A stretch of 64,000 nucleotides of DNA from Streptomyces celluloflavus (GCA_000720995.1 JOEL01000006.1:150256-214255), one strand, 5' to 3'. Shown: positions 8,280-17,272, counted from the first letter of the stretch. The notes: generated from the sequence alone by a model not told the origin. Made by a program: numbers and translations.

Positions 8280-10179
8280 GGGAGTCCTCGGGAGTGGGTG
8301 CGGTGCGGACGGCGGCGGGGACCGGCGGGGCGGGGTGAGAACCGGCGGGCGGTGGGGTCCGGTCCCGCAGGAAGGTGAGCAGCGCCCGCGCGGTCGCGTC
8401 GTTCTGCCGGAAGGCGGGGGCATTGGTACGGGGGCGGGCGAAGGCGCCGCCGGAGCGGGCGTCGGTGTGCGGGCCGAGGGCGAAGCGGCGGGGGTGCGGG
8501 CGGCCCGCCCGGTCCAGGATCCGGCCGTCGGCGGCGGCCACGGCCAGCAGTCCGGCGGCCGTGGACGCGGCGCCTTCGGAGTGCAGTCCGCGCAGCAGGG
8601 CGTCCCGGGTGCGCGCGACCGTCGGTTCCGGCAGCCGCGCCTCCACCAGCGCGCGGGCCTCGACCGACGCCCCCGGCACGCTGGCGCTCTCGGCGCGGAA
8701 GACCCCGCGCCGTTCGTCGGCGGTGACGGTGGTGTCCGCGCCGAGGAAGCGCACCACCCCGGCCCGGGAGAGCGCGAGCAGCTGGCGCAGCCGGGGGCCG
8801 GGCGGTCCGGAGGCGAGGTAGCTGAAGAAGCCGTGCCACCAGGGGCCGCGGTCGCCGATGCGGATCAGTTGCCCGTACACCGACAGCAGGGCGTGGAAGA
8901 CCGCCAGGTCGGGGCTGTGCGCGGGGTCGTGGCGGCGGGCGAGATCGGCCTCGATGTAGCGGCGCAACCCGTCTTGCAGGGCGTCGGCGTCGCGGTAGCG
9001 GACCCCGGCCAGCGGATGGTCCAGGGCGGCCAGGTCGAGGCGGTCGGCGGGGTCCGGGACCGAGGCGCCGACCAGGGCCTGGAGTGCGGCGCTGCCCGGG
9101 TCGGCGGCGGCGTACTTCTCCTCGAAGTCGGGCCAGTTGACGCGGGTGCGCTCCGGATGGGCGGTGAACAGCCGGTGGTAGTGGGCGAAGCCCAGTTCCT
9201 TGTCGATCAGCGGCCGGATGTCGCGCTCGAAGTCGATGCCGTCGGGCCGGGCGAGCAGCGCGTCGAGCTGCGCGGGCCCGAAGAAGCGGGGCAGCGGCGG
9301 CCGTTCGCCGGGCAGCTCGTAGCCGATCTTGGAGTGGTAGGGCACTCCGCGCCGCGATCCGACGTGCAGGACGGGTTCGCGCCCCGAGGGCCGGTAGGTC
9401 AGCTCGCCGCCGGCGCCGGTCGTGTAGCTGCCGCCGCGCCCCTCGGTGAGCAGCACCATCAGGTCGACGAAGGCCAGCCCGAAGCCGCGGACGAGCACCG
9501 GCTCGCCGGGGCGCAGCGCGGTGAGATCGCTGTCGGCGGTGAAGGCGGGCGGCAGATGGGTCAGCCCGTGCCGGTCGGCGAAGGCGGTCAGCGCCCGCTG
9601 CTCGGGCGGCGGGGTCGACTCCAGATGGCCGAGGGTGAGCACGACGAGGTCGGCGACGAGCGGTGTGGGGCACCCCGCCAGCCACACCTGTTGCCGTCCG
9701 TCGCGCGCTCCGGCGAGGCGTACGGCGGTGCGCCGGTGTTCGTGGACGGCGATGCGCGGGGGCAGCGCGGCCACCGACCGCTCGTACACCCAGCTCAGAT
9801 ACGCGCTCTGCAGCCGCCGGGCGGCGAAGTCCTGCGGTCCCAGGGCCGCGAGGTCCGCGGCGAGGCCGGGTGCGACGCGTATCCCGCCGTCGCGCACCGC
9901 GCGGGCCCAGGCGGCGAGCGAGGGGCCGGGCCGCACCGGGCCCTCCTGCCGCACGGTCTCGTCGGTGAACATGGTGACGTCCTCGGCCAGGGAGTTCATC
10001 CACAGCAGCGGGGACTGGTCGTGGCGCCAGATGCGGCCGCCGCCGGGCGGATGCGGATCGACGAGATGCAGGTCCAGCGGCCGGTCGCCGTACAGTTCGG
10101 CGGCGTTGGCGGCGATGCGCTCGACCAGTCCGGTGCCGCGCGGCCCGGCTCCCACGATCACCACGGAGGGCCTCGTCAT
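8263..10179 (-). CDS. FAD/NAD(P)-binding protein (PF13454-like), embedded in the ABC operon
   Basis: 638 residues. The first strand-turn-helix is a dinucleotide site, VVIVGAGPRGTG (residues ~5-16), followed by HLVDPHPPGGGRIWR and WMNSLAEDVTMF, features of the FAD-NAD(P)-binding family related to N-hydroxylating monooxygenases. A second nucleotide-binding element may be VLVRGFGLAFVDLM. The catalytic activity of this family is mostly unknown. It lies exactly between the two permease genes with ATGA and 17-base overlaps, so it is an integral member of the operon. It could oxidise the imported amino acid, or supply reducing power; the first fits the family better. No membrane segment is seen. Confidence 0.85.
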   Translation of the reverse strand: MTRPSVVIVGAGPRGTGLVERIAANAAELYGDRPLDLHLVDPHPPGGGRIWRHDQSPLLWMNSLAEDVTMFTDETVRQEGPVRPGPSLAAWARAVRDGGIRVAPGLAADLAALGPQDFAARRLQSAYLSWVYERSVAALPPRIAVHEHRRTAVRLAGARDGRQQVWLAGCPTPLVADLVVLTLGHLESTPPPEQRALTAFADRHGLTHLPPAFTADSDLTALRPGEPVLVRGFGLAFVDLMVLLTEGRGGSYTTGAGGELTYRPSGREPVLHVGSRRGVPYHSKIGYELPGERPPLPRFFGPAQLDALLARPDGIDFERDIRPLIDKELGFAHYHRLFTAHPERTRVNWPDFEEKYAAADPGSAALQALVGASVPDPADRLDLAALDHPLAGVRYRDADALQDGLRRYIEADLARRHDPAHSPDLAVFHALLSVYGQLIRIGDRGPWWHGFFSYLASGPPGPRLRQLLALSRAGVVRFLGADTTVTADERRGVFRAESASVPGASVEARALVEARLPEPTVARTRDALLRGLHSEGAASTAAGLLAVAAADGRILDRAGRPHPRRFALGPHTDARSGGAFARPRTNAPAFRQNDATARALLTFLRDRTPPPAGSHPAPPVPAAVRTAPTPEDSHAADQ

Positions 10180-11090
10180 CGGGCACCGGCCGTACCGCGC
10201 GCGTAGTGCCGCTCGACGTAGTGCTGGCCGACGCCGAGCACCGAGGTGACCACGACGTACCAGATGGTGGCGACCAGCAGCAGCGGGATGACCTGGTAGG
10301 TGCGGTGGTAGACCAGCTGGACGGAGTAGAGCAGGTCCTGTACGGCGATCACGCTGACGATGGAGGTGCCCTTGAGCGTGCCGATCAGCATGTTGCCGGC
10401 CGGTGGCACGATCGCCCGCATCGCCTGCGGCAGCACGATGCGGCGCAGCCGCCGCCAGGCGCCGAGCCCGAGCGCCTGGGCGGCCTCCAGCTGGCCCTTC
10501 TCGACGGAGAGGAGGCCGCCGCGGACGACCTCGGCGGCGTACGCGGCCTCGTGCAGGGTGAGGCCGATGATGGCGATGGTGACCGGGCCGAGCAGGTTCA
10601 CGGTCTTGACGGTGAGGAGTTCCGGGCCGAACGGGATGCCGATGCCGAGTTGCGGATAGAGCGCGCCGATGTTGAACCAGAACAGCAGCTGGACCAGGAC
10701 CGGCATCGAGCGGAAGAGCCAGATGTAGCCCCAACTGACGCTCCGCAGCACCTTGTTGGACGACATCCGCAGCACTGCCAGCAGGGTGCCCAGCACAAAG
10801 CCGAGCGCCGTCACCAGCACGGTCAGCCACAGCGTGAGCCCGAGGCCGCGCAGTACGGCGGTGGTGGTGAAGTACTCGCCGACGACGCCCCACTGGAAGG
10901 CGTCGTTGCGGACGAGGGAGTTGACGTCCATGGCGAGCAGCAGCACCACGGCGGCGGCGGTCCACTGGCCGGTGCGGCGCACGGGGACGACCTTGAGGGC
11001 GTCCGCGGCGGGTGGTGCGCCAGGAGGGTCGAGGGGGCGGTGATCCGGTGACGCGGACGGATCGGACAACACTGCGTCGTTCACAGGCAT
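10176..11090 (-). CDS. Amino-acid ABC transporter permease (second of pair), first gene of operon
   Basis: 304 residues, paralogous to the permease at 7380: same KVVPVRR start of the first hydrophobic segment, [33 protein letters not shown], and the EAA loop [26 protein letters not shown] at 11090 gives an N terminus like its paralogue; longer in-frame starts run into the promoter region. The stop overlaps the FAD-protein ATG (ATGA). It heads an eight-gene leftward operon that ends at the hairpin at 2161. Confidence 0.92.
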   Translation of the reverse strand: MPVNDAVLSDPSASPDHRPLDPPGAPPAADALKVVPVRRTGQWTAAAVVLLLAMDVNSLVRNDAFQWGVVGEYFTTTAVLRGLGLTLWLTVLVTALGFVLGTLLAVLRMSSNKVLRSVSWGYIWLFRSMPVLVQLLFWFNIGALYPQLGIGIPFGPELLTVKTVNLLGPVTIAIIGLTLHEAAYAAEVVRGGLLSVEKGQLEAAQALGLGAWRRLRRIVLPQAMRAIVPPAGNMLIGTLKGTSIVSVIAVQDLLYSVQLVYHRTYQVIPLLLVATIWYVVVTSVLGVGQHYVERHYARGTAGAR

Positions 11091-11834
11091 GCGCGAAGGC
11101 TCCGTGGATTCAACGATCTGACACGGGAGTTGAGCGCCTTCACACAGGCGGAACGGGTCGCGCCCCTCAGCACGACCGCCCCTTGAGGCTATGAGGGGCA
11201 GGCTATGGGGTGAACACGCCTCATTGTCAATGCCGTCCACACTGTGAGCGAGGGAGCGCTGCGCGGTTGACGTGGAAACGGATGCCTGTTCCACTTGGTC
11301 GCATGTATGCATGGCAGCGGCTGGTCACCCGCGACCACATCGACCTCGGTCGTGTGTGGTCGTCTTCCTGTTGAGCTGACGCCCTGCCCTGAAGCCCGCC
11401 GCCGATAAGGCCGGGCCGTTTCGCGGTTCTCCTCTCCCGTTACCGCGCGCCTTCACACTTCGCGCCGCCACTCGGCGCACCCCTCCCCTCGCCTGTCCCG
11501 GAACCCGGGCGCCCCGGCGTCCCCCGGTTCCTCCTTGTCCACCCTGTCCACGGCTGTTCCCGCCTCCACGGGTCGCTGTTCGCTGTTCACGTTCACTGTT
11601 TCCCCGTTCCGCCGGCACGCTCGAAGAAGGGCGCGGTATGCGCTTCGGCGTCTTGACCTTGACCGACCACGTCCCGGACCCACCGTCCGGGCACCGCTTC
11701 ACCCCGTACGCCACCGGTCCGTACGCGCCCGGTCCGTGCGGACCCGCCCCGCGCGTATGCCGCCGCCCGGCCGCCGGACTCGCGCTATCCACAAGGGAGT
11801 TGGGCTCCCCCGCGGCCGACGCCGGGGCGGTCCG
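11091..11834. other. Divergent control region between the two transport operons
   Basis: This 744-base region separates the leftward operon from the rightward GNAT/binding-protein pair. The left third is AT-richer and holds the candidate leftward promoter and a GCATGTATGCATG near-palindrome around 11301-11314. The right third contains a short ORF at 11638-11838, listed separately, that looks like the start of a luciferase-like monooxygenase. No regulator gene is present. Confidence 0.5.
11200..11230 (-). promoter_or_regulatory. Candidate promoter of the permease-to-DUF1684 operon
   Basis: On the minus strand TTGACA (11225-11230) is followed 19 bases later by TAGCCT (11200-11205), a plausible sigma-HrdB-type pair about 110 bases upstream of the first start codon. 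The motif GGCTATGRGG occurs twice just downstream (around 11187 and 11201) and may be a regulator site. Not verified. Confidence 0.4.
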
Positions 11835-11838
11835 GTGA
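11638..11838 (+). pseudogene. Possible remnant of an LLM flavin monooxygenase N terminus (66 aa ORF)
   Basis: The ORF begins MRFGVLTLTDHVPDPPSGHR, which resembles the first strand of luciferase-like monooxygenases (MRFG...DHxPDPxTGxR). After about residue 23 the sequence turns into Pro/Gly/Arg-rich material with no family resemblance. A Shine-Dalgarno-like AAGGGCG precedes the ATG, and the stop TGA overlaps the GTG start of the acetyltransferase (GTGA). It may be a decayed gene whose body was deleted, a leader peptide coupled to the downstream gene, or chance. The monooxygenase resemblance is from memory of the family, not a search. Confidence 0.4.
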
Positions 11839-12341
11839 CCGGCGCGCCCCGGCCGCCGTACGCGGCCGCCCCGACCGTCCTGCACACCACCGTCACCGAT
11901 CCGCTCGCCCGCCCACTGCTGGACGAACTCACCCACGAGTACCGCACCCGGTACGAGAAGCCCGTCGATCTGAGCCTGGAGTACCCGCCCGAGGAGTTCA
12001 CCCCGCCGCGGGGCGCGTTCCTGCTGCTCCTGGCGGACGGCGGTCCGGTCGCCGGCGGTGCGTACCGCCGCTACGACGCGCACACCGCCGAGTTCAAACG
12101 GATCTGGACGCACTCCGCGCACCGCCGCCGCGGTCTGGCCCGGCGGGTGCTGGACGTCCTGGAACGGGACGCCGCCGACCGCGGCTACACCCGTGTCTAC
12201 CTCACGACCGGCCCCCGCCAGCCCGAGGCCAAGGGGCTCTATCTCGCCGCGGGCTACCGCCCGTTGTTCGACCCGACCGCCGACCCGGAGACGATCGGCC
12301 CGCTGCCGTTCGAGAAGCACCTGGAGATCCCCCGCCCATGA
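11835..12341 (+). CDS. GNAT-family N-acetyltransferase
   Basis: 168 residues from GTG at 11835. The acetyl-CoA pyrophosphate loop is HRRRGLARR (residues ~96-104), followed by the helix VLDVLERDAADRGYTRVYL and the terminal EAKGLYLAAGYRP block of GNAT enzymes. Its stop overlaps the next ATG (ATGA), so it is made with the binding lipoprotein. N-acetyltransferases (SnaA, YxeL-type) act first in Bacillus salvage of S-substituted cysteines, protecting the amine before S-dealkylation; that is the role proposed here. A free-standing detoxifying acetyltransferase remains possible. Confidence 0.85.
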   Translation: MTGAPRPPYAAAPTVLHTTVTDPLARPLLDELTHEYRTRYEKPVDLSLEYPPEEFTPPRGAFLLLLADGGPVAGGAYRRYDAHTAEFKRIWTHSAHRRRGLARRVLDVLERDAADRGYTRVYLTTGPRQPEAKGLYLAAGYRPLFDPTADPETIGPLPFEKHLEIPRP

Positions 12342-13306
12342 CCACCACCACGCCCCGCGACCGGGCGGCGCGCGCCCCGCGGCCCCGCACCACCGCGCCG
12401 CGCGCCGCCGCCCTCCTCGCCACCGCCGTCCTGGCGCTCACCGCCTGCGGCTCGGGCGGTGCGGCCGGCGCGGCGGGACCGGCCGCCGCCGAGGTCCCGA
12501 CGACGGACGTGGTCTCCGGCGTCACGGAGGACCCGGCCGCCGCGAAACTGCTGCCCGCGGACGTCCGCGCCCGGGGCACCCTCGCCCTGGCCGCCAGCGT
12601 CGGCACCCCGCCGGGCGCCACCTATCTCCCCGACGGCACGACCGTGGCCGGCCAGGACATCGACTTCGCGGACGCGGTCGGCAAGGTCCTCGGCCTGAAG
12701 CTCACCCGCGAGGTGGCGAGCTTCGAGGCGATCCTGCCCGCCCTCGACAGCGGCAAGTACGACCTGGCCACCGGCAACTTCGGCGTCACCGAGGAGCGCC
12801 GCAAGACCATCGACTTCGTCACGTACATCAACGACGGCCAGGGCTTCGCGGTCCGCGCGGACAGCCCGCTGAAGAAGGTCACCGCGCTGCCGCAGCTGTG
12901 CGGACTGACCGTCGCCACCGGCGCCGGCACCACCTTCGAGGCGACGCTGGAGGACAACCGGCACCGGTGCCGGGACGCCGGAAAGCCGCCGTACGACGTC
13001 AAGACCTACGCCGACCAGGGCGCACTGTGGATCTCGCTGCAGCAGGGGCGCAGCGATGTGGTGATGAGCACCATCAACGGGCTGCGCTACGCCGTGCGGC
13101 AGCAGCAGGGCCTGCGGTTCCTCAACGAGTTCAAGCGGCTGGACGTCGGCTTCGCGTTCAAGAAGGGCTCCCCGCTGGCGCCCGCCGTCCAGGCCGCGGT
13201 CAACCGGCTGAAGGCGGACGGCACCTACGACCGGATCCTGAAGAAGTGGGGCACCGGCGCCTCGGCCGTCACCACCTCGCGGATCAGCCCGCCGGAGATC
13301 CGCTGA
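12338..13306 (+). CDS. Second polar amino-acid ABC substrate-binding lipoprotein
   Basis: 322 residues with a long basic N region, hydrophobic core and lipobox LTAC (Cys37). The mature family-3 binding fold shows DIDFADAVGKVLGLKL, YDLATGNFGVTEERRKTIDF and FKKGSPLAPAVQAAVNRLK near the end. It lacks a permease and ATPase of its own and faces the operon that has both, so it probably serves that transporter with different ligand preference from the lipoprotein at 5560. It overlaps the acetyltransferase stop by four bases. Confidence 0.92.
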   Translation: MTTTTPRDRAARAPRPRTTAPRAAALLATAVLALTACGSGGAAGAAGPAAAEVPTTDVVSGVTEDPAAAKLLPADVRARGTLALAASVGTPPGATYLPDGTTVAGQDIDFADAVGKVLGLKLTREVASFEAILPALDSGKYDLATGNFGVTEERRKTIDFVTYINDGQGFAVRADSPLKKVTALPQLCGLTVATGAGTTFEATLEDNRHRCRDAGKPPYDVKTYADQGALWISLQQGRSDVVMSTINGLRYAVRQQQGLRFLNEFKRLDVGFAFKKGSPLAPAVQAAVNRLKADGTYDRILKKWGTGASAVTTSRISPPEIR

Positions 13307-13562
13307 CCCCGGTCCGGGCGGCCCGTCCGCACCGGCCCCGATCCCACCGGCCGCGCACCGCCACCGCCCGTCCGCACCGACCGTGACACCCGTCGTACTG
13401 TCAGTTCGCCACGGGGGCGCGTGCGCTGACACCGCGCCACCCACTTTGCACCAGATGTGTCACGAACCCCCCGTGCGGCGGGTATCCGCTTGGCGCTCGC
13501 TCCGCATCATGAACGACCATAGGGAGACGAAACACAGAAACCGCGGGTGAGAGGAGGCGTCC

Positions 13563-14021
13563 ATGGGATCGGTGCGCAGGGCGAGTGCCTGGCTTGGGCT
13601 CGTCGACGACAACGATGACGAGCGCTACTACGACGACGACTACGCCGAGGGGTCCGGTTCCGCGTCCACGGACTCGGCCGGCAGCTCCTGGGTGACCGAC
13701 CCACGGGCCCGGGTGACCGACGAGGCGGCCCAGGACCAGGGCACCCGTATCGCCACGGTCACCCCGGACGGCTTCCGGGACGCCCGCGGTATCGGTGAGC
13801 TGTTCCGGGAGGGCGTCCCGGTGATCGTCAACCTGACGGCCATGGAGTCCTCCGACGCCAAGCGCGTGGTGGACTTCGTCGCCGGGCTGACCTTCGGGCT
13901 GCGCGGTTCGATCGAGCGGGTCGCCCCCCGGGTGTTCCTGCTCACCCCGCCGGACTACAAGGTGCTCAACGGCGAGGCCGCCGGTCACCGCAGGACCGGC
14001 GGCTTCTTCAACCAGAACTGA
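13563..14021 (+). CDS. sflA: SepF-like protein (SflA type)
   Basis: 152 residues. The N-terminal ~50 residues include a strongly acidic, Tyr-rich tract ([16 protein letters not shown]); residues ~58-135 form the SepF (DUF552) domain with [32 protein letters not shown] and [12 protein letters not shown]. Start ATG is preceded by GAGAGGAGG. True SepF in streptomycetes is longer and lies in the dcw cluster beside ftsZ. This isolated, shorter copy fits SflA, one of two SepF-like proteins reported in S. coelicolor to influence FtsZ/DivIVA placement and hyphal branching. Family certain, SflA identity inferred from length and neighbourhood. Confidence 0.85.
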   Translation: MGSVRRASAWLGLVDDNDDERYYDDDYAEGSGSASTDSAGSSWVTDPRARVTDEAAQDQGTRIATVTPDGFRDARGIGELFREGVPVIVNLTAMESSDAKRVVDFVAGLTFGLRGSIERVAPRVFLLTPPDYKVLNGEAAGHRRTGGFFNQN

Positions 14022-14073
14022 GGCAGGGCCGCTCACCGGAGGCCGGCCGTCGGCCCGCGCCCGGCGCCACCGC

Positions 14074-15270
14074 TCAGCGGAAGGCGTCGAGACCGGTGAG
14101 CGCCTTGCCCAGTACCAGCTGATGCATCTCGACGGTGCCCTCGTAGGTGAGCACCGATTCCAGATTCGTCGCATGCCGCATGACGGGGTATTCGAGCGAG
14201 ATCCCGTTGGCGCCCAGGATCGTCCGGGCGGTGCGGCAGATCTCGATCGCCTCGCGGACGTTGTTCAGCTTGCCGAAGCTGATCTGCTCCGGGCGCAGCT
14301 TCCCGGCGTCCAGACGCCGCCCCAGATGGTGGGCGAGCAGGATTCCCTTGTGCAGTTCGACCGCCATGTCGGCGAGCTTGGCCTGGGTGAGCTGGAAGCC
14401 GCCGATGGGCTTGCCGAACTGCTCGCGCGTCCCGGCGTACTCCAGCGCCGCCTCGAAGCAGGACCGCGCAGCCCCCATCGCGCCCCACACGATCCCGTAG
14501 CGGGCGTGGCTCAGGCAGTGCAGCGGACCGCGCAGCCCGGTGACCTCCGGCAGTACCGCGTCGGCCGGCAGCCGCACCTCGTCCAGGACGAGTTCGCTGG
14601 TGACCGAGGCGCGCAGGGACCATTTGCGGGTGATCTCGGGGGCCGAGAACCCCGGGGTGTCGGTGGGTACGACGAAACCCCGGATGCCGTCGTCGGTCCG
14701 GGCCCACACCACCGCGACACCGGCCACCGAGCCGTTGGTGATCCACATCTTGCGCCCGGTCAGCACCCAGTCGGTGCCGTCCTTCCGGGCGTGGGTGCGC
14801 ATCCCGGCGGGGTCGGAGCCGTGGTCGGGCTCGGTCAGCCCGAAGCAGCCGATGACCTCGCCGGCCGCCATCCTCGGCAGCCACTCCTGCTTCTGCTCCT
14901 TGGAGCCGAAGCGCCAGATCGCGTACATGGCGAGCGAGCCCTGCACGGAGACCAGCGAGCGGATGCCGGAGTCGGCGGCCTCCAGCTCCAGGCAGGCCAG
15001 GCCGTACTGGACGGCGGAGGCGCCCGCGCAGCCGTAGCCGGTCAGGGACATGCCGAGCGCGCCCAGGGAGCCCAGCTCCCGGGCCAGTTCGCGGATGCCG
15101 GGGAGTTCGCCGCGCTCGTACCAGTCGGCGATATGCGGCAGGACACGGTCGGCGGCCCACCGGCGGACGGTGCCGCGGACGGCGCGGTCCTCGTCGGTGA
15201 GCAGGTCGTCCAGGCCCAGCGGGTCGCTGGGGTCGAACGGCGGAAGCGTCGAGGGCGGCTGTGCGGGCAT
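14074..15270 (-). CDS. Acyl-CoA dehydrogenase, glutaryl-CoA dehydrogenase-like
   Basis: 398 residues. Signature 1 is visible as CFGLTEPDHGSDPAGM, and the flavin-binding MWITNGSVAGVAVVWART follows. The C-terminal TYEGTVEMHQLVLGKALTG contains the catalytic Glu (about residue 377) in the arrangement used by glutaryl-CoA dehydrogenases. Such enzymes oxidise and decarboxylate glutaryl-CoA in lysine/tryptophan breakdown, passing electrons to ETF. ATG at 15270 has GGAGG seven bases upstream; the in-frame upstream stretch is short and lacks one. The gene stands alone, so the exact substrate is not fixed. Confidence 0.92.
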   Translation of the reverse strand: MPAQPPSTLPPFDPSDPLGLDDLLTDEDRAVRGTVRRWAADRVLPHIADWYERGELPGIRELARELGSLGALGMSLTGYGCAGASAVQYGLACLELEAADSGIRSLVSVQGSLAMYAIWRFGSKEQKQEWLPRMAAGEVIGCFGLTEPDHGSDPAGMRTHARKDGTDWVLTGRKMWITNGSVAGVAVVWARTDDGIRGFVVPTDTPGFSAPEITRKWSLRASVTSELVLDEVRLPADAVLPEVTGLRGPLHCLSHARYGIVWGAMGAARSCFEAALEYAGTREQFGKPIGGFQLTQAKLADMAVELHKGILLAHHLGRRLDAGKLRPEQISFGKLNNVREAIEICRTARTILGANGISLEYPVMRHATNLESVLTYEGTVEMHQLVLGKALTGLDAFR

Positions 15271-15431
15271 GGCGGGGCCTCCGGCAGGTTCGGCGCACAC
15301 AAAACTAGCAGTGGTAGTTGGCGTGCCGACGGTACGGCCCCCGGCGCCGTCCGGGCAAGGGTCACCACCGCGCGGCGGGGCGCGGCGGACCCGGGGGGAC
15401 GGAAGGGGAGGAGAGGAACGTCCGGCGGCCG

Positions 15432-17060
15432 TCAGCGGCCGGAGCCCGCCGGGGCGGGTTCGCTGTCGCAGCCGGCGCCCGTGGCGGTGTCGCCCTCGGC
15501 CCGCTCCGCGGAGTCCGCGGCCCGGCGCGGCAGCCGCAGCGCGATGGCCGCACCGACCAGCAGCAGCAGGGCGCTGCTGACGAGGGTGATGTGCAGCCCG
15601 CGGATGAAGGAGTCCCGGGCCGCCTCGCGCAGCGCGGCCCTGGCCGATTCGCCGAGCCCCGCCGCCACCTTGTACGCCTCACCGAGCGAATGCGACGCCG
15701 CGGCGGAGGACCGCTCGGAGACGCCGTCGACATGGGAGAGGCCCGGGGCGTAGGCCGCGTTCATCACGCTGCCGAGCAGCGCGACACCGATACCGGCGCC
15801 GAGCTGGTAGGAGGTCTCCCCGATGGCCGCGGCGCCGCCGGCCTGCGCCGCGGGCGCCTCGCTGAGCATCGACTCGTAGGCGCCGAAGAGCGTGCTCTGG
15901 AAACCGAAGCCGAGCAGCACGAAGCCGAGGGAGAGCAGCCAGACGCGGTCCTGGTCGTTCATCGCGGTCAGGCAGAGCACCGCGGCGGCGGTGAGGACGA
16001 ACCCGAGGGAGACCATCGCCCGCGGGCCGACGGCCTGCAGCACCCGCGAACCGGCGAGCCCGGCGGCCATCGCGGCGAAGACCAGCGGCAGCATCCGCAG
16101 TCCGGTCTCCAGCGGGCTCAGTCCGAGGACGAGCTGGAGGTACTGGACGGCGATCAGCTGGAGGCCGACGAGCGCGAGCATCGCCAGCACGATGCAGCCG
16201 ACGGAGGTGCCGAACGCGGGGCGGGCGAAGAGCCGCATATCGAGCAGCGGATGCTCGCGCCTGCGCTGGCGGCGGACGAAGAGGATCAGCAGCAGGGTGC
16301 CGATGACGATGGGGCCGAGCGTGGTAAGGCCGAGGACGGCCGTACCGCTGCCGATCCGCTTCACGCCCAGGACGATGCCCAGCACGCCCAGCGCCGCGAT
16401 AACCGTGCCGACCAGGTCCCAGGGGCCGTTGCGCTCGCCCCGCGACTCCGGCAGCAGCCAGCGTCCCACCAGGAACATGACAGCCATCATCGGGATGTTG
16501 ATGAGGAAGACCGAGCCCCACCAGAAGTTCTCGACGAGGAAACCGCCGAGGACCGGGCCGATGGCGGCGCCGACCGCGGCCACCGCGCTCCACACGCCGA
16601 TCGCGACCGCGCGCTCCCGCCGGTCGGGGAAGACCTGGCGCAGGATCGACAGCGTCGCGGGCATGATCATCGCGCCGCCGATGCCGAGCAGCGCACGGGC
16701 CGCCATCAGGATCTGCGGATTCGGGGCCAGCGCCGCGGCGGCCGAGGCCAGCGCGAACAGGCCGTAGCCGAGGAGCAGTATGCGCCGGCGGCCGACGCGG
16801 TCGCCGAGCGTGCCGAAGAGGATCAGCAACGACGCCGCTATCAGCGGATAGACGTCCACGATCCAGAGCAGTTCCACCGGGCCGGGGCGCAGGTCCTCGG
16901 TGACGGAGGGCACGGCCACGTACAGGATCGTGGTGTCCAGTGCGACGAAGAGCAGGCTGACGCAGAGCACGATCAGCACGGTCCAGCGGTTCACGCCGCC
17001 GCCTGGAAGCCGGGGAACACCAGCCGTCCGTCCACTGCCGGACGCGGTCGTCCCGGACAT
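15432..17060 (-). CDS. MFS drug exporter, DHA2 (EmrB/QacA) type
   Basis: 542 residues with about 14 hydrophobic segments, the DHA2 count. Motif A appears as FGTLGDRVGRRR after helix 2, and motif C-like GPVLGGFLVENFWWGSVFLIN in helix 5 marks an antiporter. A conserved Asp lies in helix 1 (FVALDTTILYVAVPSV). ATG at 17060 is preceded by AGGAGGT, better placed than an upstream in-frame ATG. It most likely exports a toxic compound or secondary metabolite with proton exchange. No adjacent TetR-type regulator is present. Confidence 0.93.
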   Translation of the reverse strand: MSGTTASGSGRTAGVPRLPGGGVNRWTVLIVLCVSLLFVALDTTILYVAVPSVTEDLRPGPVELLWIVDVYPLIAASLLILFGTLGDRVGRRRILLLGYGLFALASAAAALAPNPQILMAARALLGIGGAMIMPATLSILRQVFPDRRERAVAIGVWSAVAAVGAAIGPVLGGFLVENFWWGSVFLINIPMMAVMFLVGRWLLPESRGERNGPWDLVGTVIAALGVLGIVLGVKRIGSGTAVLGLTTLGPIVIGTLLLILFVRRQRRREHPLLDMRLFARPAFGTSVGCIVLAMLALVGLQLIAVQYLQLVLGLSPLETGLRMLPLVFAAMAAGLAGSRVLQAVGPRAMVSLGFVLTAAAVLCLTAMNDQDRVWLLSLGFVLLGFGFQSTLFGAYESMLSEAPAAQAGGAAAIGETSYQLGAGIGVALLGSVMNAAYAPGLSHVDGVSERSSAAASHSLGEAYKVAAGLGESARAALREAARDSFIRGLHITLVSSALLLLVGAAIALRLPRRAADSAERAEGDTATGAGCDSEPAPAGSGR

Positions 17061-17259
17061 GCACGTACCTCCTGTCATGCTCTCGCGGCCACTGATCAGG
17101 GCACGAAAACGCCCCGGGGGAACCGGCGGCACGGGCGAGTTGAGACGTCAGACTACGCGAGTCCCCAGGGGCGCCGCGTGGCTCACCTCACGATGAGACG
17201 CGCATCGCAGGGCTCCGCGTTCCCCCACCGGCCCTCGCCACGCGCTCTTCGGTCACCTG

Positions 17260-17265
17260 GATAAT
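17260..17265 (+). promoter_or_regulatory. Candidate -10 of a leaderless mannosyltransferase transcript
   Basis: GATAAT lies 7 bases before the ATG at 17273 and no Shine-Dalgarno is visible, the arrangement of leaderless Streptomyces transcripts. No good -35 is apparent. Confidence 0.3.
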
Positions 17266-17272
17266 CGACCGG

